This document shows, one piece after another, positions 25,791 through 32,989 of a DNA stretch of 51,478 nt. Within the stretch, counting starts at the first letter, position 1, and every line of letters starts with the position of its first letter. The position numbers were made by a program, and so were the translations under genes. The stretch is from Candidatus Methanosuratincola sp. (GTDB lineage: Archaea > Thermoproteota > Methanomethylicia > Methanomethylicales > Methanomethylicaceae): the NCBI GenBank assembly GCA_037478935.1, contig JBBFLR010000010.1, forward strand, positions 1 through 51,478, read 5' to 3'. Under the pieces are notes generated by a model. That model saw only the letters and a list, made by a program, of their open reading frames with translations, did not search any database and was not told the DNA's origin.

Positions 25791-26345
25791 ATGGGAAATG
25801 CGTACACCCTGCGAGGAAGAATTGGGGAGGAGGAGGTAAAGCGGCTGAAGGTGGGGGACACAGTTTTCATCACGGGCGAGTTATTCACGATGAGGGACCA
25901 GGCACACCTGCGTGCGCTTGAGATACTCAGGGGGGGCGGGGCGCTGCCCTTCGATCTCCACGGGGGCGTGATATACCACTGCGGACCGCTTGTGAAGGGC
26001 GGTAAAGTCGTCTCGGCCGGTCCTACGACGAGCATGAGGATGGAGAAGAGCGAGGGGGAGATCATCGCAAGGACGGGTGTCAGGTGCATAATCGGAAAGG
26101 GCGGGATGGGCGCGAACACCCTGACCGCGCTCTCGAGGCACTGTGCGGTCTACGCGGAGTACCCCGGCGGCGCGGGTGCGCTTGCAGCCAAGTCGGTGGT
26201 CGGGATAAGGGGCACATACTGGCGGGACCTTGGGGATCCGGAGGCGGTCTGGGAGCTCGAGGTGGAGAACTTTGGGCCTTGCTTCGTGACGATGGACAGC
26301 CAAGGCATGGCCCTCAGGGAGTCCCTGAGGAAAGGCAAAATATGA
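25791..26345 (+). CDS. fumB: Fumarate hydratase class I, beta subunit
   Basis: This 184-residue protein is the C-terminal half of class I fumarase. Visible landmarks are GDTVFITGELFTMRDQAHLRAL, GGVIYHCGPLVKG, SAGPTTSMRMEKSEGEIIARTGVRCIIGKGGMG and GPCFVTMDSQGMAL. It pairs with the alpha subunit next door, the likely malate/fumarate step of a partial TCA or biosynthetic route. The gap to the next gene (26346-26477) holds nothing I can support. Confidence 0.92.
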   Translation: MGNAYTLRGRIGEEEVKRLKVGDTVFITGELFTMRDQAHLRALEILRGGGALPFDLHGGVIYHCGPLVKGGKVVSAGPTTSMRMEKSEGEIIARTGVRCIIGKGGMGANTLTALSRHCAVYAEYPGGAGALAAKSVVGIRGTYWRDLGDPEAVWELEVENFGPCFVTMDSQGMALRESLRKGKI

Positions 26346-26477
26346 TATGCCGTCACGCCGAAACGGGTATCAGAAACTGCAGCGCGACAGAATACGGGAA
26401 GAGGTGCGAATCGGCGCTTTTGATTTGAGGCTTGGGAGAGGTAAAAAATAGAGTTAAGGTTGCTCGGGAGGGGGAGT

Positions 26478-28961
26478 CTACTTCATCGCATCCCAAGTCG
26501 ACCTGATGGCCTCAACGAAGCGCTTCGTCGCCTCTTCGGGGTTCGCCGACTTTGTAATTGCCCCCCCGACGACCAGGACGCGCGCGCCTGCCTTGACCAT
26601 CTGGGGCACAACTTCGAGTTTTATGCCACCTGCAACCGAGACCGGGATCTTGAGGCTCCTGGCGAGGTTCTGAACGAGTGCGATCTTCTGGTCCACCTCC
26701 CGCTCCCTCGACTGCGCGCTTATGCCGACGTGCATGCAGACCATGTCAACGCCGAGCTTCTCTACCTCGAGCGCCCTTGAGAGAGGATCTTTGAGGTTCA
26801 TCAGATCGACCATCACCTTTACGTTGTACTTCCTTGCTGCGCCTACCGCGTCTGAGATCGTATAGTCGTCGGTTGCACCCATCACGGTGACGATGTCGGC
26901 CCCCGCTTCGACCGCTAGCTCGGTCTCTAGCCACCCGGTGTCGAAAGTCTTGAGGTCGGCCAGGATCGTCGCGTTGGGGCACGCCTTCCTGAGAGACCTC
27001 ACGGCGTTTAGCCCCTCCGACTTTATCAGCGGAGTCCCTGCCTCGATTATCTCTGCGCCCCCGCGATATGCCTTCTCGGCTATAGGTATGGCGTCCTTGA
27101 GGTAGCGCTCGTCTATCGCCACCTGGAGCTGAGGACCTTCGTATACCGGCTTCAGACCCAATTGGAGCACCTTCTTGCTGGACGGGATACCGTTGTAGTC
27201 CCAGCCTCTCACTGCATAGTACTCATTTAATAACCTATCCATGTCGACCGTCTCGCCCTTGGCAGGGCCGTCGGGCATAGGCACCTCGGTGAACCTCCTC
27301 GGGAGTACGTCGTCCTTTCTGCTAAAGCCCTCCCTCACGTTGAAGAGCCGCTCTATGTTGTAGATCCGCTCACCTATCCTGTAGAACTCCTCACGGTCCA
27401 CGTAGAAGCCTGTGGCGCAGGTGAGTAGCCGCGCGTAGAAGTCCGGTTCGAAGGCGAGTGTGCTGAAGAGCGCCATCGTCGTGTACTTGCAGAGGACGAG
27501 GGAGTCCAGCACCGCAAAGACGTCCTGCATCACCTTTGTGAGCACGGCCTTGTCATCGTATGTGTTCGGGTTCAGGTACCGCGGCATGCTCAGGATCTCC
27601 GGGACTATCATGAACGCCCTGAGGTGGCACCCTCCCCTGTTCGAGGTCGCGTACGAGAGGGCCATCCCCTTGACCCCCCTCGGGTCGTAGGCAGGGAGCT
27701 CGAGCCCCTTGACGTGGATCGCGAAATCCTCGGCCTCGAGCTTCTTTGCCGCGTCCCGGGTGCCCTCGGCCAGTAGGTCGCCGATGCCCTCTCGGTATGC
27801 CGTCATTCTGATTAGCTTGAGGAGCGCTTCAGCGTCCCCGAACTTTGCGTCCAAGCCTATGTCGGAGGGCTTTACCTTCCCCTTGTCGGCGCACGCCATG
27901 AGGAACCCCACGGCCTGGCCCATCGATATCGTGTCTACGCCGAGCTTGTTGCAGAGGTCGTTGGCGATCGCTATCGCATTCAGGTCGCTGATACCGCAGT
28001 TCGGGCCGAGCGCCCATACAGTCTCGTACTCCGGCCCTTCCGTCTCTATCGTCTCACCGCTCGGGAGGCGCGGCTGGGTAATCCTCCCGCACATGATCGG
28101 GCAGGCGAAGCAGCCCTTCTTTCCGCGGAGTATGGTCTTTGACATGTACTCACCGCTCACCTTCTCGGCGTCCTCGAAGACGCCTGTGCTGTAGTTCCTC
28201 ACGGGGAAGATCCCAGCCTTGTTTATGATGTGCACGAGGACGGAAGTCCCGTATCTGGCAAGGCCGTCACCCGTAATCGGGTGGCCCTTCAGTACCTGGA
28301 TTGTCCTCTTGACCTCCTTCATGAAGGCATAACGGTTCGCTAGAGGTATCTCGGCCTTTCCCCTGACCACGATTGCCTTTAGGTTCTTGGACCCCATCAC
28401 GGCGCCTACGCCGCCTCTTGCCGCGGTCCGGTGCTTCTCGTTCATTATCGCGGCGATTTTGACGAGCCTCTCCCCGGCCGGACCTATGCACGCAACCCTC
28501 GCGAAGGGATCCCCGACCATCTGCTTGAGCCGGTCCTCGGTCTGACCGGTTTCGAGCCCCCAGAGCGAGGATGCGTCGTTCAGGCGGGCCTCGCCGTTTA
28601 TTATGGACAGGTAGACCGGCTTGCTGCTCCTGCCTTCGAATATTATCCCGTCATAGCCCGCCCGCTTGAGCTCTACGCCGAAGTGCCCCCCGCTGTTGGC
28701 GTCGAAGATGGTCCCCGTGGCAGGCGATCTCGTGGAGACGGAAAACCTGCCTGAGGTGGGGGCCGCCGTCCCTGTGAGGGGCCCGGTCATGAAGACGAGC
28801 TTGTTCTCTGGACCGAGCGGGTCGGTCCCGGGCTTCAGCTCGTCGAAGAGTATCTTGGCGCCATAACCCCTGCCGCCTATGAAATCCGCGGCAATGTCCA
28901 AATCGAGTTCCTCTGAAGAGATCTCACCAGCCGTAAGATCAACGCGGAGTATTCTATTCAT
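26478..28961 (-). CDS. Fusion of tungsten aldehyde:ferredoxin oxidoreductase and 3-hexulose-6-phosphate synthase
   Basis: This 827-residue protein has two complete enzymes. Residues 1-611 are an AOR-family oxidoreductase: N-terminal MNRILRVDLTAGEISSE, pterin-binding GGHFGVELKRAGYDGIIFEG and NEKHRTAARGGVGAVMGSKNLK, and a [4Fe-4S] site at Cys284, Cys287, Cys291 (CFACPIMC) and Cys491, nearly the numbering of Pyrococcus AOR (288/291/295/494). The part ending RGWDYNGIPS is the family's usual tail. Residues 612-827 are HPS of the OMP-decarboxylase fold: ADLKTFDTG (catalytic D-x-K-x-x-D), VMVDLMNLKDPLSRA, CMHVGISAQSRE. ATG at 28961 is chosen because the family N-terminus starts there; the 62 upstream codons cross the promoter. 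It is divergent from a MoaD gene. Confidence 0.93.
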   Translation of the reverse strand: MNRILRVDLTAGEISSEELDLDIAADFIGGRGYGAKILFDELKPGTDPLGPENKLVFMTGPLTGTAAPTSGRFSVSTRSPATGTIFDANSGGHFGVELKRAGYDGIIFEGRSSKPVYLSIINGEARLNDASSLWGLETGQTEDRLKQMVGDPFARVACIGPAGERLVKIAAIMNEKHRTAARGGVGAVMGSKNLKAIVVRGKAEIPLANRYAFMKEVKRTIQVLKGHPITGDGLARYGTSVLVHIINKAGIFPVRNYSTGVFEDAEKVSGEYMSKTILRGKKGCFACPIMCGRITQPRLPSGETIETEGPEYETVWALGPNCGISDLNAIAIANDLCNKLGVDTISMGQAVGFLMACADKGKVKPSDIGLDAKFGDAEALLKLIRMTAYREGIGDLLAEGTRDAAKKLEAEDFAIHVKGLELPAYDPRGVKGMALSYATSNRGGCHLRAFMIVPEILSMPRYLNPNTYDDKAVLTKVMQDVFAVLDSLVLCKYTTMALFSTLAFEPDFYARLLTCATGFYVDREEFYRIGERIYNIERLFNVREGFSRKDDVLPRRFTEVPMPDGPAKGETVDMDRLLNEYYAVRGWDYNGIPSSKKVLQLGLKPVYEGPQLQVAIDERYLKDAIPIAEKAYRGGAEIIEAGTPLIKSEGLNAVRSLRKACPNATILADLKTFDTGWLETELAVEAGADIVTVMGATDDYTISDAVGAARKYNVKVMVDLMNLKDPLSRALEVEKLGVDMVCMHVGISAQSREREVDQKIALVQNLARSLKIPVSVAGGIKLEVVPQMVKAGARVLVVGGAITKSANPEEATKRFVEAIRSTWDAMK

Positions 28962-29088
28962 GTAACCGCCCAAGCGGTGGTCCTCCTGATGAATTAGGTG
29001 AGAGTCGGGGGCACACTTATATCTTTCCCGCTGCTGGTTATTTTTGCGGACGTGAAAACGGAGGATGATTCCCCAAGCGGTGGCCCAT
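28962..29088. promoter_or_regulatory. Divergent promoter region with 12-bp repeats between the AOR-HPS and MoaD genes
   Basis: CCCAAGCGGTGG occurs at 28969-28980 and again at 29072-29083. One copy lies over the translation-initiation region of the AOR-HPS gene and the other over the ribosome-binding GGTGG of the MoaD gene. CTTATATC at about 29014-29022 can serve as TATA in either direction. Paired repeats at both ends suggest joint control of pterin-sulfur carrier and enzyme. Confidence 0.45.
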
Positions 29089-29367
29089 ATGAGAGTGAAG
29101 GCGGAGTTCTTCGCCGACTTGAGGGAGAGGGTAGGCAGCCCGGCCATGGAGCTTCAGATTTCGGGCAGGACCGTGCTCGACCTGATAGAGGAGATCGACG
29201 CGCTCTCTGGCGGATCATTCATGATGCATGTTGTCGAGGGCGGCAGACTGAAGGACATGGTGAAGGTTTTGGTTAATGGCAGGGACGTGAGGGGGCTCAG
29301 GGAGCTGGACACCGAGCTCTCGGAGGGGGACGTCGTGTCATTCTTCCCTCCGGTAGCCGGCGGCTAG
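29089..29367 (+). CDS. MoaD/ThiS-like sulfur-carrier protein
   Basis: This 92-residue ubiquitin-fold protein ends in PPVAGG; the terminal Gly-Gly is the site activated with sulfur in MoaD. It has VKAEFFADLRERVG at the start, then TVLDLIEEIDAL, VKVLVNGRDVRGL and ELSEGDVVSFFPPVAGG, the MoaD pattern. Its job is to donate sulfur for the dithiolene of the pterin that binds tungsten in AOR enzymes, so its position next to an AOR gene is meaningful. Start ATG at 29089 with GGTGG six bases upstream; the longer frame is rejected. Confidence 0.88.
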   Translation: MRVKAEFFADLRERVGSPAMELQISGRTVLDLIEEIDALSGGSFMMHVVEGGRLKDMVKVLVNGRDVRGLRELDTELSEGDVVSFFPPVAGG

Positions 29368-30150
29368 CGCTGCCCGTCCTCGCCAGGGACTGAGATCCTG
29401 CCGAAGAACCTCCAGAAGAGGGCGATGGACACTATGTAAAGGGCCCCGGCTGCAAAGAACGGCATGGAGAGCAGCCCCAGCCCGAACATCCAGGCGCCGA
29501 CGACTGAACCGAAGGAGTCGGGGAGGCGCCAGAGTGCTGCGGTTATGCTTGAGGCCGCCCCCCCTCTCTTCGTTCGGGACGACCCCCATAAGCATCGACT
29601 GTGAGGGGGTGAAGACGTACACATCATGAAGCATCTTGTGGTATAGACAACGCATGCAATGGCGAAGCTTGGGGAGGGGGGTGCCAAACATGAAGATGGT
29701 GGAGAGCCCCTGGGTCAGCACGATCGCCTTCACGGTCCCGAACCCCCTAGCCGTCCGGGGCGCGGCAAGGGTCGCGATGCCGATTAGGATGTCCGAGACG
29801 CCTATGATGGGCCCGCTGAGCGAATCAGGGATACCGTACTGGAGGTAGAACCAGCGGGCCATAAGGGGGACCACTAAACCAGCGCCGAAGGCAATTATCG
29901 CCCCAGCCAGGGTATGCCTCGCAAGGATCCCCTTCGACTTCAAGGAGACCATCTCCCTGAGAGACCCCTTCTTTAGGCCGACCTTTGACTCCCTCACCTT
30001 GAGAAGGAATGCGGTCGATGACATGCTCAGGACGGAGAGCAGCACATAGAGTGCAGAGTGCGCCTCTGCGTCGCTAAGGCCGAGGCCCTCGAAAACGACC
30101 ACGAGAGTTATGGAAAAGCCGCCTATGCCCAGCGCGATGCGGTCGGGCCG
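29364..30150 (-). pseudogene. Degenerate MFS transporter (frameshifted, N-terminus missing)
   Basis: Family-like sequence is spread over two alternating frames. One frame reads IALGIGGFSITLVVVFEGLG, then STIFMFGTPLP; the second frame takes over for SPSFAIACVVYTTR; the first returns for VFTPSQSMLMGVVPNEERG; the second returns for AASSITAALWRLPDSFGSVV and the last helices. At least three frameshifts are needed, the last within a G7 tract at 29558-29564. The first five or so helices are absent. Upstream lies only an 11-bp tandem repeat. Sequencing error could explain one shift, not all plus the missing half. Confidence 0.7.
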
Positions 30151-30155
30151 TCTTT

Positions 30156-30199
30156 GGAAAAGGGCGGGAAAAGGGCAGGAATAGGGCAGGAAAAGGGCA
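30156..30199. repeat. Four tandem copies of an 11-bp unit
   Basis: The unit GGAAAAGGGCA is repeated at 30156-30166, 30167-30177, 30178-30188 and 30189-30199, with one changed base in copy 1 and one in copy 3. It lies between the MFS remnant and the methyltransferase gene. Confidence 0.85.
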
Positions 30200-30234
30200 A
30201 CAATTTATCAGACCAGTATTGAGTTTTTATCCGA

Positions 30235-30768
30235 GTGGTTTCGTTGAAGGGTAGGGTTGCGGAGGATTACAATGCAACTGCAGGCATCTACGACATGAGG
30301 TATAGGGATGAGCAGCAGCTCAAGATAGGCTTTCTCCTGAACAGGGTCAGGCTGAAGGAAGGCGACATTGTGGTAGACGCCGGGTGTGGCACGGGGCTGC
30401 TCCTCGAAGCGGTCTCAGCGAGGGAAAAGGCCTGGCTGGTCGGGCTGGACAGCTCGATAGGGATGCTCCGAGAGGCAAGGCGGAAAAATACAGGTGCAGA
30501 CCTGGTGCTGGGGGACATCGAAAACATGCCCTTCAGGGACTGCGTGGCAGATGCCGTCTTCTCTATCAGCGTGATCCAGCTCGCAGAGGACCCTACCCGC
30601 GCGGTCGATGAGATCAGGAGGGTCGCGAAGGCAGGGGGGGCGATAGCAATAAGCTACCTCAGCAAGGCAGGGCTGCCGCCCCCGGAGGTCAAGGGTTTGA
30701 CGGTGATGGTGCATTCATCGGAGACGATGAAAGACGTCTTCATCACGGGCTTCAGGGATTTTGATTGA
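30235..30768 (+). CDS. Class I SAM-dependent methyltransferase
   Basis: This 177-residue protein has the Rossmann methyltransferase core: motif I IVVDAGCGTGLLLEAV, motif II LVGLDSSIGMLREA, GADLVLGDIENMPFRD (motif post-II) and AVFSISVIQLAEDPTRAVDEIRRVAKAGG. It resembles the UbiE/Bud23-like Methyltransf_11 group. It is shorter than usual and the last 35 residues after YLSKAGLPPPEV are unlike the family, so the substrate domain may be reduced. GTG at 30235 is used; TTG at 30244 is possible given a TATA at about 30223-30229. Confidence 0.82.
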   Translation: MVSLKGRVAEDYNATAGIYDMRYRDEQQLKIGFLLNRVRLKEGDIVVDAGCGTGLLLEAVSAREKAWLVGLDSSIGMLREARRKNTGADLVLGDIENMPFRDCVADAVFSISVIQLAEDPTRAVDEIRRVAKAGGAIAISYLSKAGLPPPEVKGLTVMVHSSETMKDVFITGFRDFD

Positions 30769-30841
30769 CCGATCTTCTGCGGGGCACAGAAAAGGTTTTT
30801 ATAACGAGTCCTATTCACGGTAAGGATGGTGTATCGATAAA

Positions 30842-31078
30842 ATGCCTAGCGAGCCGATAAGACTACTCAACAAGTCCCTGCATAGCCAGATTCTTGTGAA
30901 GCTCAAGGACGGGCACGAGTACGTCGGGACCCTGGAGAAATATGACCCAACGATGAACCTGATAATGAGTGATGCTGTCGAGGCGTCTGACGATTCGAGC
31001 GAGCCGATAGCCAAGTATGGCAAGATCCTGGTAAGGGGAAACAACATACTGTACATAAAGACCTCGAGGCCGCAGTAG
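30842..31078 (+). CDS. Lsm/Sm-like archaeal protein
   Basis: This 78-residue protein has the Sm fold with Sm1 (LLNKSLHSQILVKLKDGHEYVGTLEKYDPTMNLIMSDA) and Sm2 (ILVRGNNILYI). It forms heptameric rings that bind U-rich RNA and take part in RNA metabolism. ATG at 30842 follows TATA (TTTTTATAACG, about 30795-30805) by roughly 40 bases. Confidence 0.94.
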   Translation: MPSEPIRLLNKSLHSQILVKLKDGHEYVGTLEKYDPTMNLIMSDAVEASDDSSEPIAKYGKILVRGNNILYIKTSRPQ

Positions 31079-31151
31079 CCTCAACTCGTCCCCTAACCCA
31101 GCCAGCAGTAACCTTACCTTCAGAGAGGGCGGATAGGGATTGTCATCGGTA

Positions 31152-31646
31152 ATGCTTTATGAAGAGACGATAACATGGAAGTTCATTATTGTGCTGGTCG
31201 TGGGGGTCCTAGGATTCGCAGTCGGAGCGATGATCTTTGCATACTCAAATGAACCTATTGATGACCCGGCTGTGCCGATTTCGATCCTCGCCGTGGTGGC
31301 AATCGGGATTGCAGTCACCCTGAACTTCAGCAGGCTGTCCATAAGGGCCACGCTTGAAGGCATCTCAATCGGGTTCGGCAGGATCAGGACATCGTTCAGA
31401 TGGGAGCAGATAGAGGACTGTTATATGGACAGGGCTTCCGCATTAAGGTACGGCGGATTCGGGATAAGGGGAGGCAGGTTCGAAGGGAAGAACAGAATTG
31501 TCTACAACATTACAAACGCCCCGAGACTCGTCCTCAGGGTAAAAGGTGCCAAGTATGATGAGTTCGTCTTTTCAACCAAGAAACCAGACGAGCTCATGAG
31601 GGTGATCAAGAGCCAGATCGCCAAGCCACCGCTTTCCAACTTCTAA
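31152..31646 (+). CDS. Membrane protein with PH-like domain
   Basis: This protein of about 164 residues has two membrane helices near the N-terminus (about residues 8-27 and 39-56), then a cytoplasmic domain starting LSIRATLEGISIGFGRIRTSFRWEQIEDC. That reads like a bacterial-type PH (bPH2) domain, usually anchored by helix pairs. I do not know its function. ATG at 31152 is preferred; TTG at 31140 is an alternative. Confidence 0.6.
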   Translation: MLYEETITWKFIIVLVVGVLGFAVGAMIFAYSNEPIDDPAVPISILAVVAIGIAVTLNFSRLSIRATLEGISIGFGRIRTSFRWEQIEDCYMDRASALRYGGFGIRGGRFEGKNRIVYNITNAPRLVLRVKGAKYDEFVFSTKKPDELMRVIKSQIAKPPLSNF

Positions 31647-31771
31647 GGAACCTGCTGCGCCTGAAGGGCAAAAAATTATTCTGGGTTATTGAAAGTGTGG
31701 CAAGGCTTACCAGAAAGCAATATTAGTAAGTAGATCGTGCTAACCTTTAAAGTGATGATGGAGGGCTATGT

Positions 31772-32989
31772 TTGAGTCCAAGAAACATTGTGATAGAAGC
31801 GCTCCAGCAGCAGCCTGTAGAGTCGCACAGCGTCGAGTTCGTCGAGAGGAAAGGCCTCGGGCACCCGGACTACATCGCAGACAGCCTGTCTGAGGAGTTT
31901 AGCCTCGAGCTCTGCAGGGAGTACCAGAAGAGGTTCGGCGCAATACTGCACCACAACGTCGACAAGGTGCTCCTCGTCGGCGGGCAGTCGAACCCCAAGT
32001 TCGGCGGAGGCGAGGTGATCACGCCGATTTTCATAATGATGTCGGGAAGGGCGACCAGCGAGGTGAACACCAATGGCGGGGTGGAGTACATCCCGGTAGG
32101 GAGGATAGCCCTCCAGGCAGCCAAGAGCTGGATAAGGAACAACCTCCCCCACCTCGACGTGGATCATCACGTTATAATCGACCACAAGATAGGAAAGGGG
32201 TCTGCCGACCTCGTATGCACGTTCAACACGAGGTACGGCAAGATATGCTCGAACGACACCTCCTTCGGAGTCGGGTACGCGCCCTTCGACACGCTCGAGA
32301 GGCTTGTCTTCGACACCGAGAGGTTCATCAACAGCCCGGCTACGAAGAAGAGGTTCCCCGAAGTCGGGGAGGACGTCAAGGTAATGGGCCTGAGGACCGG
32401 CAGTGAGATCAAGATAACCATTGCAGCGGCAACGATCTCCAAGAATGTCCCTGACCTCTCCCACTACATCTCGGTGAAGGAGGAGCTCAAGTCGGCGATA
32501 GAGGACTTCATCGCTAGGAAGTGCGACACGCCTGTCGAGGTCTACCTTAACAACGCCGATATGGCTGAGAAGGGGATAGTCTACCTTACAGTGACCGGTA
32601 CCAGCGCCGAGATGGGTGACGACGGCGAGACTGGGAGGGGGAACAGGGCAAACGGGCTGATCACGCCTCAGAGGCCGATGTCGCTAGAGGCCGCAGCCGG
32701 CAAGAACCCGGTGAGCCACGTCGGCAAGATCTACAATGTGCTGGCGGGGAGGATAGCCGAGAGGATAGCCGAGATCAAGGGAGTTGACGAGGCATACGTC
32801 AAGATAGTCAGCCAGATCGGCAGGGCAATAGACGACCCTCACATGGCAAATGTCCAGCTGGTGATGGAGAGGGGATGCCCGGTGACGAGCAACATACAGG
32901 GCGAGATCATGGGGATCGTTGAGAGCTCCCTTGACTCGATAGGCGAGATCACAGAGGCGATACTTGAGAAGAGAGTGACCCTCTTCTGA
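31772..32989 (+). CDS. mat: Archaeal S-adenosylmethionine synthetase
   Basis: This 405-residue enzyme makes SAM from methionine and ATP and is of the archaeal type, which diverges strongly from the bacterial one. Landmarks include FVERKGLGHPDYIADSLSEE, VLLVGGQSNPKFGGGEVITPI, TRYGKICSNDTSFGVGYAP and DDGETGRGNRANGLITPQRPMSLEAAAGKNPVSHVGKIYN. The start is TTG behind GGAGGG. Its 3' end overlaps the opposite-strand DUF460 gene by 41 bases, an unusual convergent overlap. Confidence 0.95.
   Translation: MSPRNIVIEALQQQPVESHSVEFVERKGLGHPDYIADSLSEEFSLELCREYQKRFGAILHHNVDKVLLVGGQSNPKFGGGEVITPIFIMMSGRATSEVNTNGGVEYIPVGRIALQAAKSWIRNNLPHLDVDHHVIIDHKIGKGSADLVCTFNTRYGKICSNDTSFGVGYAPFDTLERLVFDTERFINSPATKKRFPEVGEDVKVMGLRTGSEIKITIAAATISKNVPDLSHYISVKEELKSAIEDFIARKCDTPVEVYLNNADMAEKGIVYLTVTGTSAEMGDDGETGRGNRANGLITPQRPMSLEAAAGKNPVSHVGKIYNVLAGRIAERIAEIKGVDEAYVKIVSQIGRAIDDPHMANVQLVMERGCPVTSNIQGEIMGIVESSLDSIGEITEAILEKRVTLF

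Noticed and set aside
26346-26477. Possible small gene or RNA between fumarase and AOR-HPS
   Set aside because: No ribosome site, TATA or stable structure is evident.
28962-29147. N-terminal extension of the AOR-HPS frame
   Set aside because: The added 62 residues have no AOR resemblance, cross the MoaD start and cover the promoter region.
30156-30199. The 11-bp tandem repeat as a CRISPR
   Set aside because: Units are contiguous without spacers.
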